Below are positions 1-9,566 of a stretch of 64,000 nucleotides of DNA, piece by piece. Under the pieces are notes generated by a model, which was not told the origin of the DNA, made no database searches, and saw only the letters and a list, made by a program, of their open reading frames with translations. A program made the position numbers and the translations under genes. Source of the stretch: an uncultured Oceanospirillaceae bacterium (GTDB lineage Bacteria; Pseudomonadota; Gammaproteobacteria; Pseudomonadales; Balneatricaceae); NCBI GenBank assembly GCA_937138495.1, contig CAKZPE010000007.1, positions 62,001-126,000 on the forward strand, in the 5' to 3' direction. Every line of letters starts with the position of its first letter. Within the stretch, counting starts at the first letter, position 1.

Positions 1-491
1 TATTCAATGCTGCCCATCGGTGTGCTGACACAGCCGTGGGCAGGTTTATCCAGAGAGCTGATACATCCCATGACCTCGCCACTGTGCAGCAGGTGGTGGG
101 TCTGATCCTGATCATCCACATGCAGTTGTAATACCACCTTGTGTTGCTGGCACCAGGGAGCCAGCGCCTGCGGAAGCCATGTTGCCAGCGTATCGGCGTT
201 GGTGCCAATGGCAAGCTGAACCCATGACTGCTGGCGCCGGGGTTCCAGTTCGTGCTGCAGAGCATGTTCCAGCTGTTGCAGATTCTGGGCATATTTAAGC
301 AGGGCCTGTCCGGCCGGAGTGGGAGCGATTTCCGGGGTGCGGATAAGTAAGGTCTGACCGAGCTGTTCTTCCAGCAGTTTTAGCCGCTGAGAAACGGCTG
401 ACTGGGTAATAAACAATTGTTGTGCGGCTTTTTCAAAGTTACGTTGCTGAATGACCGCGACGAAGGCCGCGAGACCTTTATTATCAATCAT
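1..491 (-). CDS. argP: LysR-family regulator ArgP (partial, C-terminus beyond window)
   Basis: The first 163 residues read from a start at 491 down to base 1, and the rest lies outside the window. The N-terminus is a LysR winged helix-turn-helix (residues about 1-60, with FITQSAVSQRLKLLEEQLG as the recognition region), followed by the start of the effector domain. The gene is divergent from an ArgO-type exporter, the arrangement known for argP/argO, where ArgP activates the exporter in response to arginine or lysine. The start is supported by MIDNKGLAAFV, which matches the usual ArgP N-terminus. Identity as ArgP rests on this context plus N-terminal similarity. Another LysR protein controlling an amino-acid exporter is the alternative. 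Confidence 0.8.
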   Translation of the reverse strand, partial: MIDNKGLAAFVAVIQQRNFEKAAQQLFITQSAVSQRLKLLEEQLGQTLLIRTPEIAPTPAGQALLKYAQNLQQLEHALQHELEPRRQQSWVQLAIGTNADTLATWLPQALAPWCQQHKVVLQLHVDDQDQTHHLLHSGEVMGCISSLDKPAHGCVSTPMGSIE

Positions 492-607
492 GAAGGGCTG
501 AATATCCTGTTGGCGTCTGCTTATAAATTAGATTTATTAATTATTAAGTAAAATGTTTAATTTTACTAATAAAGGTGTTTTTCGCATAGTGGCGCTTCTG
601 ATTAACG

Positions 608-1240
608 ATGCTGTGGATGTTAGTGATGCTGGTGTTGCCGTTTTTTAAAGGGCTCGGTCTTGGGGCCAGTCTGATCATTGCGATTGGTTCGCAAAATGCC
701 TTTGTTCTGAGCAGTGCCCTGCGCCGCCAGCATGCCATGACGGTTGCCTGGATGTGCATTGTGATCGACGCCGCCCTGATTGTGTCAGGGGTGTTTGGCT
801 TAGGGGCGCTGATTCGCCAGGCACCGGTGTTAATTGATGTTGCCACCTGGGGGGGAGCACTGTTTCTGCTGGTTTACGGCGGGATGGCGTTTCACCGGGC
901 GTGGCGGCCGGAGGGGCTCAGCGCCGGTAAGATAAAAAACCTGTCTTTAAGGGGGGCGATTCTGACCACTGCAGCGCTGAGTTTACTGAACCCTCATGTC
1001 TATCTGGATACCGTGATTCTGCTGGGCAGCATTGGTGGCCAGCTGCCCGGCGAACAGCCGTTCTGGTTTGCGCTGGGAGCCTGTGTGGCATCGTTACTGT
1101 GGTTTCTGACGCTGGTGCTGGGTGGCCGCCTGCTGGCACCCTGGTTCAGCAGTGCCGCCAGCTGGCAAAAACTGGATATTCTGGTGGGGATAACCATGTG
1201 GCTGATTGCCGGGATGCTGTTAAAAAATGGCCTGGCGTAA
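608..1240 (+). CDS. argO: LysE/ArgO-family amino-acid exporter
   Basis: About 200 residues with five to six hydrophobic segments, the size and pattern of LysE/ArgO inner-membrane exporters of basic amino acids. Visible family signatures are the N-terminal G-x-Q-N-A-F element (SQNAFVLSSALRR), the central LLNPHVYLDTVILLGSIG motif, and a C-terminal membrane helix. It likely removes excess arginine or toxic analogues such as canavanine. It is divergent from argP, which probably activates it from the intervening AT-rich region (492-607). The exact start is uncertain: ATGs at 608, 617 and 626 are in frame and none has a clear ribosome-binding site. The protein proper probably begins just before FFKGLGLGASL. 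Confidence 0.85.
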   Translation: MLWMLVMLVLPFFKGLGLGASLIIAIGSQNAFVLSSALRRQHAMTVAWMCIVIDAALIVSGVFGLGALIRQAPVLIDVATWGGALFLLVYGGMAFHRAWRPEGLSAGKIKNLSLRGAILTTAALSLLNPHVYLDTVILLGSIGGQLPGEQPFWFALGACVASLLWFLTLVLGGRLLAPWFSSAASWQKLDILVGITMWLIAGMLLKNGLA

Positions 1241-1319
1241 ATACTACTGACACAACGCTGTCAGGAGGCTCCGGTTAAGCTCTTCTGCATTGTTAATCAC
1301 GCATCAAGGGAGACGCGTA

Positions 1320-1655
1320 ATGAGTCATGTAGAAGTTGTTACCTTTAAGTTATCAGCCGGTAAATCCGCCCAACAGTTACTCAACACTGAAGAGGCTATG
1401 AAGGCATTTCTCTCCGAGCAGCCTGGCTTTCTGTACCGTTCGCTGAGTTGTCATGAACAGGGAACTGAAGGTGAACAGTGGTTTGATATTATTTACTGGG
1501 AAGATGCCCGGCAGGCACAGGCGGGTGGCGAGGCGCTGATGGCGTCACCTCTGGGAGCTGAGTTGATGGCAACCATTGATCCTGCCACTTGTGTGGTACG
1601 GCATATGCCGACATTATGTGAGCATATGAGCTGTGAACTGGCTGAACCGGCCTGA
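1320..1655 (+). CDS. Small antibiotic-biosynthesis-monooxygenase-like (dimeric alpha/beta barrel) protein
   Basis: A 111-residue protein beginning MSHVEVVTFKL. The ATG at 1320 is preferred over one 30 bases upstream because AAGGGAGA lies just before it. The beta-alpha-beta pattern, with a conserved-looking QPGFLYRSL segment and a WFDIIYWED strand, resembles ABM/dimeric ferredoxin-like barrel proteins. These act as small monooxygenases, haem-degrading enzymes or simple dimer scaffolds. No catalytic signature for a particular reaction can be seen. It precedes, and may be co-transcribed with, the WYL regulator at 1739. Function unassigned; fold-level call only. Confidence 0.6.
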   Translation: MSHVEVVTFKLSAGKSAQQLLNTEEAMKAFLSEQPGFLYRSLSCHEQGTEGEQWFDIIYWEDARQAQAGGEALMASPLGAELMATIDPATCVVRHMPTLCEHMSCELAEPA

Positions 1656-1738
1656 ACGCTTAGCTGTTATCCACATGCCTCTGGAATTACCCGTGTGATT
1701 TTCAGGGGCCTTCTGCCATTGCGATGAATATCTGAACC

Positions 1739-2455
1739 ATGCGAAAAGCTGAACGTCTTTTTCAGTTACTGACATTATTGCGCAGCCGGCGACGGGTGAT
1801 TACTGCCCAGGTCATGGCGGAGTGTCTTGAGGTGTCTGAGCGGACTATCTACCGGGATATTCAGGCGCTGAGCCTGTCCGGTGTGCCGATCGAAGGTGAG
1901 GCCGGCGTAGGCTACCGGTTAAAACCGGGCTATAGCCTGCCACCGATCATGTTCAATGAAGAAGAGCTGGAAGCGCTGCTACTGGGTGCCCGGATGGTCA
2001 GGCGCTGGGGGGACAGTGAGCTGGGTAAAGCTGCAACCACTGCGCTGGATAAAATCCGTGCCACCTTGCCTGATCAGGCGCACCATGCGCATCTGCGCAG
2101 CAGTGAATGGATGCTGGTACCGGATTATTCGCAGGGAGAGAATGCCCGGTTTGGTGATCTGATCCGCACCGGGGTTCGTGAACACCGTATTCTGCATATC
2201 GATTATCGCCGGGCAGATGGTGAACCTTCCCAGCGCCGTCTCTGGCCACTGGGGATGGTGTATTGGGGGACGGTCTGGACGCTGGTGGGCTGGTGTGAAC
2301 TGCGGGGGGATTACCGGCAGTTCAGGCTGGACCGGATCGTCCAGCTGCAGTTGCTGGAAGAAAACTATCCACAGCGGGACGATATCAGCCTGCAAAAGTA
2401 TCTGGCCAGTGTCTGTGATGTCAGTCAGGATCCACCGGTGGATATCTCAGCCTGA
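1739..2455 (+). CDS. YafY-type transcriptional regulator, HTH plus WYL domain
   Basis: A 238-residue cytoplasmic regulator. Residues about 5-60 form an HTH_11 (DeoR-like) DNA-binding domain with the typical SERTIYRDIQALSLSGVPIE recognition helix. The middle contains the FNEEELEALLLGARMV helix common to YafY proteins. Residues about 145-215 form a WYL effector domain in which the signature appears as W-T-L in TVWTLVGWCELR. WYL domains bind nucleic acid or small ligands and control stress or metabolic genes. The upstream ABM-like gene is the likeliest local target, but this is inference. Confidence 0.8.
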   Translation: MRKAERLFQLLTLLRSRRRVITAQVMAECLEVSERTIYRDIQALSLSGVPIEGEAGVGYRLKPGYSLPPIMFNEEELEALLLGARMVRRWGDSELGKAATTALDKIRATLPDQAHHAHLRSSEWMLVPDYSQGENARFGDLIRTGVREHRILHIDYRRADGEPSQRRLWPLGMVYWGTVWTLVGWCELRGDYRQFRLDRIVQLQLLEENYPQRDDISLQKYLASVCDVSQDPPVDISA

Positions 2456-2507
2456 GGCTTTCTTTTCTTGCTGAAACCGAATGGGGTGTATTTACTTTCT
2501 CGATGTT

Positions 2508-3347
2508 TCAGCTTTCAAAATATGCCTGAATCATATGTTCAATCAGCATCCGGTGCGGATTATCCCTGTGATAGGTGAGGTAACATGCCAGCGCGATATC
2601 CGGAGCATTTTCTACCGGGTGCAGTTGTTTGCTGTCCAGATACTGCTGTGCAAGGCGTAACGGATAATAAGACATACCGCCGTTGGCCATGATGTAGCGT
2701 AATCCCATGGCACTGTTGCCGGAGAAAACATGCAGACGCTGGCTGTCCGGCAGGGCTGCGTTTACTGCCCGGTGATAGGCTTCACCGAAATCAAAATCAA
2801 TAAACCGGGGCAGGTCCGGGTCGTTAAAATGACAGGGACGCCGGGCCAGCAATACCAGTTTTTCAGGAAGCAGTGGATAGCTGATCAGATTGCTTTCTTT
2901 GCCCGGCTGGTGGCTGAACGCCACATCAACCAGACGGTTCTGAACTGCCTGATTCATGTCCCGGTGGTAATCAAAATCCAGTGTCATGGGCAACTTGCCG
3001 TGTTCGGTTTCAATCCAGATAACCCAGTCGATCAGGCGCTGTTCCCAGATGCTTAACTGTGCGCCCAGGCGCAGAGCGATATGATCAGTAAAGCGTTCTT
3101 TCAGGTCCCGGGTGACCTGCTGCCAGGTTGTATGCATCTGCTCGGCATAAGGGAGCAGATATTTACCGGCTTCACTGAGCTGGCTGCCACCGGGGCCCCG
3201 TTCGAACAGGCTGACATCCAGCTGAGCTTCGAGGCTGCGGATCCGTGCAGACACGGCGGCCTGAGTAATGTGCAGCTGTTCAGAAGCAGCGTGAAAGCCT
3301 CCGCAGCGGGCAACAGTCAGAAAAGTATTCAGTGCATCGTTATGCAT
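2508..3347 (-). CDS. LysR-family transcriptional regulator
   Basis: A 279-residue LysR protein: N-terminal helix-turn-helix (residues 1-62, including HITQAAVSARIRSLEAQLD) and a periplasmic-binding-protein-like effector domain. It is divergent from the HD-domain gene at 3466, across a 118-bp AT-rich intergenic region that would carry both promoters. By the usual LysR layout it probably regulates that gene and the one after it. The effector is not predictable from sequence. Confidence 0.85.
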   Translation of the reverse strand: MHNDALNTFLTVARCGGFHAASEQLHITQAAVSARIRSLEAQLDVSLFERGPGGSQLSEAGKYLLPYAEQMHTTWQQVTRDLKERFTDHIALRLGAQLSIWEQRLIDWVIWIETEHGKLPMTLDFDYHRDMNQAVQNRLVDVAFSHQPGKESNLISYPLLPEKLVLLARRPCHFNDPDLPRFIDFDFGEAYHRAVNAALPDSQRLHVFSGNSAMGLRYIMANGGMSYYPLRLAQQYLDSKQLHPVENAPDIALACYLTYHRDNPHRMLIEHMIQAYFES

Positions 3348-3465
3348 TCACAACTGCCGATTAAAATTTGTTATCAGATCGACAAAATCTATTCGTTTTA
3401 TTTTTCACTGTAAAGTGCCTAGAGTGTATTGGCCAAAAACAGATAATAAGAACCGGGGTGAGACA

Positions 3466-4071
3466 ATGGACAAGCGTGAAAAAGCGACGTGGATCAGGAT
3501 GGAAGATGCCAGCAAAGAAGAGTTTGCAGCCATTATGGACTTCGAGGATGAATATAATGCCGGTCTGGTAAACCGTTTAGTGGCCCAGCTTAAAGAGCTG
3601 GATGAACCCTGGACGGCGTATCCGGTGAACCGTCTGCAGCATTCGTTACAGTCCGCCAGCCGGGCGCATGATGATAATGCGGATGAAGAACTGGTTGTGG
3701 CAGCGCTGTTACATGATATCGGCGATATAGTGGCGCCTTATAATCACGGTGAAGTGGCGGCAGCGATCCTGAAGCCATATGTGAGTGAAAAGGTACATTG
3801 GATTATTCAGCATCACTGTGTGTTCCAGGGGTATTACTACAACCATCATCTGGGCGGTGACCGCCATGCCCGGGAGAAGTATAAAGACAGCCCTTACTAT
3901 GAGGACTGCAAATATTTCTGCCATTACTATGATCAGAATGCCTTTGATCCGGATTATCCGACAAAGCCGCTGGAATTCTTTATCCCCATGTTACAACGCT
4001 TATTCGGCCGCCATCCGGGGCATCTGGAGCTGGCAGAAAAGTCAGATGATAAGGTGGACTCAGCGGCCTGA
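3466..4071 (+). CDS. HD-domain metalloprotein, candidate mixed-valent diiron oxygenase (PhnZ/TmpB-like)
   Basis: A 201-residue single-domain HD protein. Candidate metal ligands are His59 (RLQHSLQSA), His83-Asp84 (LLHDIGD), His94 (NHGEVAA), His116/117 and Asp156 (CHYYDQNAF). The spacing recalls the small HD oxygenases PhnZ and TmpB, which cleave C-P bonds using two irons, rather than HD phosphohydrolases; the HHCVFQGYYYNHH stretch is also unlike ordinary nucleotide phosphatases. The ATG at 3466 is chosen over an in-frame GTG at 3415 because GGGGTGAG precedes it. A divergent LysR gene sits upstream and a hypothetical gene 38 bp downstream. No phosphonate transporter or 2-oxoglutarate hydroxylase partner lies nearby, so substrate and reaction are open; a phosphohydrolase role is not excluded. 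Confidence 0.6.
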   Translation: MDKREKATWIRMEDASKEEFAAIMDFEDEYNAGLVNRLVAQLKELDEPWTAYPVNRLQHSLQSASRAHDDNADEELVVAALLHDIGDIVAPYNHGEVAAAILKPYVSEKVHWIIQHHCVFQGYYYNHHLGGDRHAREKYKDSPYYEDCKYFCHYYDQNAFDPDYPTKPLEFFIPMLQRLFGRHPGHLELAEKSDDKVDSAA

Positions 4072-4109
4072 CAGCGGTCATAGATCGGGATATTGTTAAG
4101 GAGTAGTCT

Positions 4110-4583
4110 TTGGATAACTCAGATTTATCAGCCTATAAGGCGGTATCCGGTCACTTTGTGCCGGTGTGGACGCTGGAAATTCAGACGCTGCCAGAGGATG
4201 TGGATAAGATTCTGGACGGTGTACTGACAGTGCACCCGCTCGCGTACGGGCGGTACCAGAGGAACGCCAGTGTTTCTGCACCGGGCGTTGAAACGTCCAG
4301 GCCGGCTGAAGAGACGACAACAGCGTTGCATAAGGCAGGTTTTCAGCCAGGCCAGACGGAAAGCTATCCGATGGTCGAGCTGAAAATTTCAATTGAACGG
4401 GATAATGATATGCTGGCAAAGGTAATGGATGTGATCCATTACCTTCATCATTATGAAGAGCCGGTGATTTTTCTGCGGGAAGACTGGGTCAGCCGGTCAA
4501 GTTATAACCCCGACAGGGATAATCCTAATCGCTGGTGGAATAACGGCCGGGGTATGCCGGACAACACTGAAGCGCCGGACTGA
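4110..4583 (+). CDS. Conserved hypothetical protein, TTG start
   Basis: 157 residues with no recognised catalytic motif. The start is a TTG preceded by AAGGAG at a good distance (4098-4103), and no ATG lies nearby. The N-terminal part (FVPVWTLEIQTLPEDVDKIL) and the central VELKISIERDNDMLAKVMD stretch have the alternating strand/helix look of CutA- or NIF3-C-terminal-like ferredoxin folds, but this is only a resemblance. It follows the HD-domain gene on the same strand 38 bp downstream, so the two probably form a LysR-controlled operon. Confidence 0.6.
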   Translation: MDNSDLSAYKAVSGHFVPVWTLEIQTLPEDVDKILDGVLTVHPLAYGRYQRNASVSAPGVETSRPAEETTTALHKAGFQPGQTESYPMVELKISIERDNDMLAKVMDVIHYLHHYEEPVIFLREDWVSRSSYNPDRDNPNRWWNNGRGMPDNTEAPD

Positions 4584-4585
4584 GC

Positions 4586-5098
4586 TTATTCCGGGTCTGG
4601 CAGATATTCGATACCGGTAATTTCGTACCAGACTTCGTTACCGTCCGGGCGGCGGATGGCAAACTCGTCGCCCACTTTCTTCTTCAGTAATTGCTTTGCC
4701 ATGGGTGCATCCATGCTGATGTATTCTGAGTGCTCACCGATTTCGTCCGGGCCGACGATCCGGTACCTGGCTTCTTTATCTTCTTCATCAATGATGCTGA
4801 CCCAGGCACCGAAGTAGACGGTGTCGCGGTCATCGGGAATACGGTCGACGATCGTTAATACATCCAGCCGTTTGGATAGATAACGCACCCGGCGGTCAAT
4901 TTCCCGCAGCTGTTTTTTACCGTAAATGTATTCGGCATTTTCTGACCGGTCGCCCTGAGCCGCTGCTTCTTTGACTGACTGGGTAATTTCCGGACGTTTT
5001 ACTTTCCACAGATATTTCAGCTCTGCATTCATAGCTGCTGCGCCGGCAGCGGTAATGTAACGGGATTTAGGCGGAGCAGGTGGACGGTAACGGGACAT
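4586..5098 (-). CDS. greB: Transcription elongation factor GreB
   Basis: A 170-residue Gre factor that rescues backtracked RNA polymerase by stimulating transcript cleavage. The N-terminal coiled coil carries the family signature GDRSENAEYIYGKKQLREID, whose acidic tip enters the polymerase secondary channel. The FGAWVSI and YISMDAPMAKQLLKKKVGDE motifs of the C-terminal domain follow. The REIDRRVRYLSKRL stretch is GreB-like rather than GreA-like. The ATG at 5098 (MSRYRPPAPPKSRY) is preferred to a GTG at 5107. A short basic/proline N-terminal extension precedes the usual start of the fold. Confidence 0.92.
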   Translation of the reverse strand: MSRYRPPAPPKSRYITAAGAAAMNAELKYLWKVKRPEITQSVKEAAAQGDRSENAEYIYGKKQLREIDRRVRYLSKRLDVLTIVDRIPDDRDTVYFGAWVSIIDEEDKEARYRIVGPDEIGEHSEYISMDAPMAKQLLKKKVGDEFAIRRPDGNEVWYEITGIEYLPDPE

Positions 5099-5245
5099 GA
5101 ATGGCACTCAGGCAGCAAAGGTTAACATGTTGATATTTTTTGAAGATTTTTTACCGGGGAAGGAAATTCAGGCTAAAGATAATTGCCCCGGCGCCGACTA
5201 ATATTAAATTGAAAATGAAACATCAGGCAAGTTGCAGATTTCACG

Positions 5246-5671
5246 ATGCAGATAGAACGCATAGAACAACAGATCGAGACCTATACCTCGACCCTGAGCC
5301 ACGCGGTTCAGAACGGTCAGGGGGCGCAGTTCTCTATGCTGTTGAGTATGATTTCTGCCAGTGAAGATCAGGCGGCTAAAAAAGTAAGCAGCGGTGCTGT
5401 GTTTGAACTGCCTGCGACTGATGAACTGAGTTATCCGGATCCGGATACCTTATATAACGAAGAGATTGTTGGCCGCCTGAATACCTCGGTGGGCAGCCAT
5501 AACTTTGCTGATATGGCGTATGTACTGAGCCATGTTCATACTCAGGCGGTTATGCCGGAAAATCAGGCGATTGCGGCAGATACCTATGCCCGTATTGGTC
5601 TGGCATCTTCCCGTAATCTGATGATCAGCGAGATTGAAGAATCCCGCTCACAGTTCAGCGCGGTAGCCTGA
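5246..5671 (+). CDS. Uncharacterised 141-residue protein
   Basis: A soluble, acidic, mostly helical protein (MQIERIEQQIETYTSTLSH...) with no signal peptide, membrane segment or known catalytic motif. The coding pattern is convincing and no overlapping ORF is better. It lies alone on the plus strand between greB (divergent) and a convergent minus-strand gene that ends 3 bp from its stop. It has the look of the small conserved hypotheticals of marine gammaproteobacteria. No function is proposed. Confidence 0.55.
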   Translation: MQIERIEQQIETYTSTLSHAVQNGQGAQFSMLLSMISASEDQAAKKVSSGAVFELPATDELSYPDPDTLYNEEIVGRLNTSVGSHNFADMAYVLSHVHTQAVMPENQAIAADTYARIGLASSRNLMISEIEESRSQFSAVA

Positions 5672-5673
5672 CA

Positions 5674-6060
5674 TCAGGTACGCCACTGCATCTTAGCGGC
5701 TTCACCGCCGGGTACGACCTTCCACCATTCATCCGGGTCGTCACCGTCATTCCAGCCACCGGCAATGCAGCGAATCTCAGTATCCATTTGCTGGCTGGCA
5801 ACCACTGCGCAGTCCAGGTCTTTTTCCCAGGGGGTACGGTCGGAATCAAACCAGACACTGGTCCAGGCTTTGCCGGATACTTTTTCGTGAATAAGCACCG
5901 GAATGCCACAGCCAGTCCGGTACTGATGTACGGTACCCTGTGAATGTTGCAGCTCGACGACAGAGAAGGTGCTGTTCAGCCACTGACAAATATCTTCCAG
6001 GCCACGGCTTTTCACATAGATTTCGATGTCCGGATGGCGGCTAGCTGCTGTTTCGCTCAT
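5674..6060 (-). CDS. Conserved hypothetical protein
   Basis: 128 residues, soluble, tryptophan-rich near the C-terminus (GGWNDGDDPDEWWKVVPGGE). It resembles unnamed gammaproteobacterial proteins, and no catalytic residues can be assigned. Its start overlaps the stop of the upstream membrane-protein gene by 4 bp (ATGA type), so it is probably translationally coupled and is the last gene of the minus-strand run that begins at dapC. Confidence 0.6.
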   Translation of the reverse strand: MSETAASRHPDIEIYVKSRGLEDICQWLNSTFSVVELQHSQGTVHQYRTGCGIPVLIHEKVSGKAWTSVWFDSDRTPWEKDLDCAVVASQQMDTEIRCIAGGWNDGDDPDEWWKVVPGGEAAKMQWRT

Positions 6061-6356
6061 GATTTTTTCTTCTTGCTGCTGTGTGCAGTATCAGTATTAA
6101 TGACGCGGAAGATCCGCAAAAAACTCAGACAAATATAGCCGAAGGCGGCGATAATTACCCCAATAATTGCCAGAATCAGCCCCAGCAATGCGATCAGTTC
6201 CTGGCTGACGGAGCTGAGCAGAAAATATTCAGCAAAGTTCATCAGCAGAAAGCCTGCCAGAAAAATACCTGCACCGGTCATCAGAATCATCAGATTCTGC
6301 TTACCCTGATCAGCCCTGTGTACCAGAGCCAGCTTGATGCGGGTATGCAGGCGCAT
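6057..6356 (-). CDS. Small two-helix inner-membrane protein
   Basis: 99 residues with two predicted membrane helices (around residues 22-45 and 50-75) and a short basic tail ending SSKKKKS. The ATG at 6356 is chosen because it lies immediately after the rlmA stop (TGA 6358-6360); a longer reading would run into rlmA. It overlaps the next gene by 4 bp. The role is unknown; position in the rlmA-containing operon is its only clue. Confidence 0.6.
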   Translation of the reverse strand: MRLHTRIKLALVHRADQGKQNLMILMTGAGIFLAGFLLMNFAEYFLLSSVSQELIALLGLILAIIGVIIAAFGYICLSFLRIFRVINTDTAHSSKKKKS

Positions 6357-6357
6357 G

Positions 6358-7215
6358 TCAGCTATCCCCGGAGCGCCGGAAAACCGCCAGCCGGACATCC
6401 AGTGTCAGCGTCAGTGCCGGTAACTGGCTGAGAGTATCGCGCACATCCTGCTTAATCCGCCAGCCGTGAGGTGTCATGGCCAGCAGTTGCTGAATTTCAG
6501 TTTGGGATTTCAGCTCAAAGTCGTATATGACCTGTTGCTCTGAAACTTCAGTGAACGCGTCTCCCAATACTGCTGAGGGGGTAAAGCCGGAGGTGCGGAC
6601 GTCTTTATAGATGATTTCCCGTAGCTGCTGTAAATGCCGGTCACCCGGATAGGCGATGATCAGATGGCCATCCGCGTTCAGTACCCGCGCAAACTCTTCC
6701 GGCATCAGCCGGCTGAAAGCAACGGTCAGCAGATCGACAGACCCGTCAGCGACCGGCATGTTAGCCCCGGAGGCAACCAGCCAGGTAATGGCTTTGTTAC
6801 GCCGACAGGCTGCTTTAACCGCGTGCTTGGATATATCCAGCCCGGCCAGCTGAAAGGTGCTTTGCGCTGTTTCCGGGCCAGAATTGCTCAGATATTCCTG
6901 CAGGCGGCTGGTGTAATAGCCTTCTCCGCAACCCATATCCAGAATCCGGAGGTTATCGCGGCAGGTGAGGCTTTCACCTGCCAGCCGGTTCAGGCTGTCT
7001 GATAACGGCCGGTAATGCTCCAGCGCGAGAAAGCTGTTTCGGGCAGCTACCATGTCTGCATTGTCGCCGGGATCTTTAGAACGTTTCTGGTGTGCCAGCA
7101 ACAGGTTCCAGTAACCCTGGCGGGCAGCATCAAAGCTGTGCCCGGCCGGGCAGCGCAGGTTTTTATCAGTGGCTGTCAGGGGGGCCTGGCAGCTTGGACA
7201 GTTCAGTTCGAACAA
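6358..7215 (-). CDS. rlmA: 23S rRNA (guanine-N1)-methyltransferase RlmA
   Basis: 285 residues. An N-terminal zinc ribbon (Cys6, Cys9, Cys22, His26 in CPSCQAPL and CPAGHSFD) is followed by the class I methyltransferase fold with the SAM motif ILDMGCGEGYYTSRL. The QGYWNLLLAHQKRSKDPGDN linker is characteristic of the RlmA/RrmA family, which methylates N1 of a guanine in hairpin 35 of 23S rRNA using S-adenosylmethionine. The start lies 3 bp after the dapE stop, so it is likely in the same transcript. Confidence 0.88.
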   Translation of the reverse strand: MFELNCPSCQAPLTATDKNLRCPAGHSFDAARQGYWNLLLAHQKRSKDPGDNADMVAARNSFLALEHYRPLSDSLNRLAGESLTCRDNLRILDMGCGEGYYTSRLQEYLSNSGPETAQSTFQLAGLDISKHAVKAACRRNKAITWLVASGANMPVADGSVDLLTVAFSRLMPEEFARVLNADGHLIIAYPGDRHLQQLREIIYKDVRTSGFTPSAVLGDAFTEVSEQQVIYDFELKSQTEIQQLLAMTPHGWRIKQDVRDTLSQLPALTLTLDVRLAVFRRSGDS

Positions 7216-7218
7216 GGA

Positions 7219-8414
<1,196 letters not shown>

Positions 8415-8456
8415 ACTGTTCAGGCATGATCAGCCTGATAAATGACGCAGGGCTGC

Positions 8457-9488
8457 TTAGTTGTGTGCGTGCAGCTCGTCGTTCAGCTCGATAGCAGTCT
8501 TGTTGGTTTTCACTTCGATGCGACCGTTCTGAGAGTTACGACGGAACAGCAGGTCCGGCTTGCCGGCCAGTTCAGCAGCTTTAACGGTGCTGACTTCGTT
8601 GTTCTGGTCATCCAGTACAGTGACTTTAGAACCGGCAGTTACGTACAGACCTGCTTCAACAGTACAGCGGTCGCCCAGTGGCAGACCCAAACCGGCGTTA
8701 GCGCCCATCAGGCAGTTTTCGCCTACGGAGATAACCACGTTGTTACCGCCAGACAGGGTACCCATGGTTGAGCAGCCACCCCCCAGATCAGAACCGTTAC
8801 CAACAACCACACCGGCAGAGATACGGCCTTCAACCATGCTGACACCCAGAGTACCGGCGTTGAAGTTGATGAAGCCTTCGTGCATCACGGTAGTGCCTTC
8901 GCCCACGTGAGCACCCAGACGCACCCGTGAAGTCGCAGCGATACGGGTACCGGCCGGTACAACGTAGTTCGCCATTTTCGGGAACTTATCAACAGAGTGA
9001 ACATCGATGATACGACCCTGAGCACGTGCAGCCAGCTGACGCTTAGGCAGGTCAGTCAGAGAGATTGCACCTTCGTTTGTCCAGGCAACGTTAGGCAGCT
9101 TGCCGAAGATGCCGGTCAGGTTAACGCCGTGTGGCTGAACCAGACGGTTGGAGATCAGAGATAGCTTCAGGTAAGCATCAGCAGTGCCCTGTGGCTCATC
9201 ATCAGTCGCCAGAATGGTCAGGATCATTGGCTGCTGTGTACCTTTGCATACTTCAACGATTTCAGCCTGATCTTCCGCATCAACTGACAGGAAAGCTGCT
9301 TCCAGACCGTTCAGCTGTTCAGCATTCAGCTGGATGTTCTGGTTGCCACCTTCGTAGCCCACTTTCGCAGCAACCGCAGCGATCAGTTCATCAGAAGGGT
9401 TCAGCAATGGCTGGTTGAAGTAGACTTCTAACAGCTCGCCAGTAGATGATTGGCTGCCTACGCCCAGACCCAGTGCAAAAGTACTCAT
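8457..9488 (-). CDS. dapD: 2,3,4,5-tetrahydropyridine-2,6-dicarboxylate N-succinyltransferase (long form)
   Basis: 343 residues, the length of the Pseudomonas-type DapD rather than the roughly 274-residue enteric type. It transfers succinyl from succinyl-CoA to tetrahydrodipicolinate. The middle holds left-handed beta-helix hexapeptide repeats (VRLGAHVGEGTTVMHEGFIN, GGGCSTMGTLSGGNNVVISV), and the N-terminal domain is the long-form helical module. Gene order dapC, arsC-like, dapD, dapE on the same strand gives a complete succinylase branch apart from dapA/B. Confidence 0.95.
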   Translation of the reverse strand: MSTFALGLGVGSQSSTGELLEVYFNQPLLNPSDELIAAVAAKVGYEGGNQNIQLNAEQLNGLEAAFLSVDAEDQAEIVEVCKGTQQPMILTILATDDEPQGTADAYLKLSLISNRLVQPHGVNLTGIFGKLPNVAWTNEGAISLTDLPKRQLAARAQGRIIDVHSVDKFPKMANYVVPAGTRIAATSRVRLGAHVGEGTTVMHEGFINFNAGTLGVSMVEGRISAGVVVGNGSDLGGGCSTMGTLSGGNNVVISVGENCLMGANAGLGLPLGDRCTVEAGLYVTAGSKVTVLDDQNNEVSTVKAAELAGKPDLLFRRNSQNGRIEVKTNKTAIELNDELHAHN

Positions 9489-9566
9489 AGTTTTAACCTC
9501 AGTATTATTTTTAACTGCCGGGTTGCGGCCGGGCTGCCCCGAACCGTGACGCGGCGTTCTTAATGT

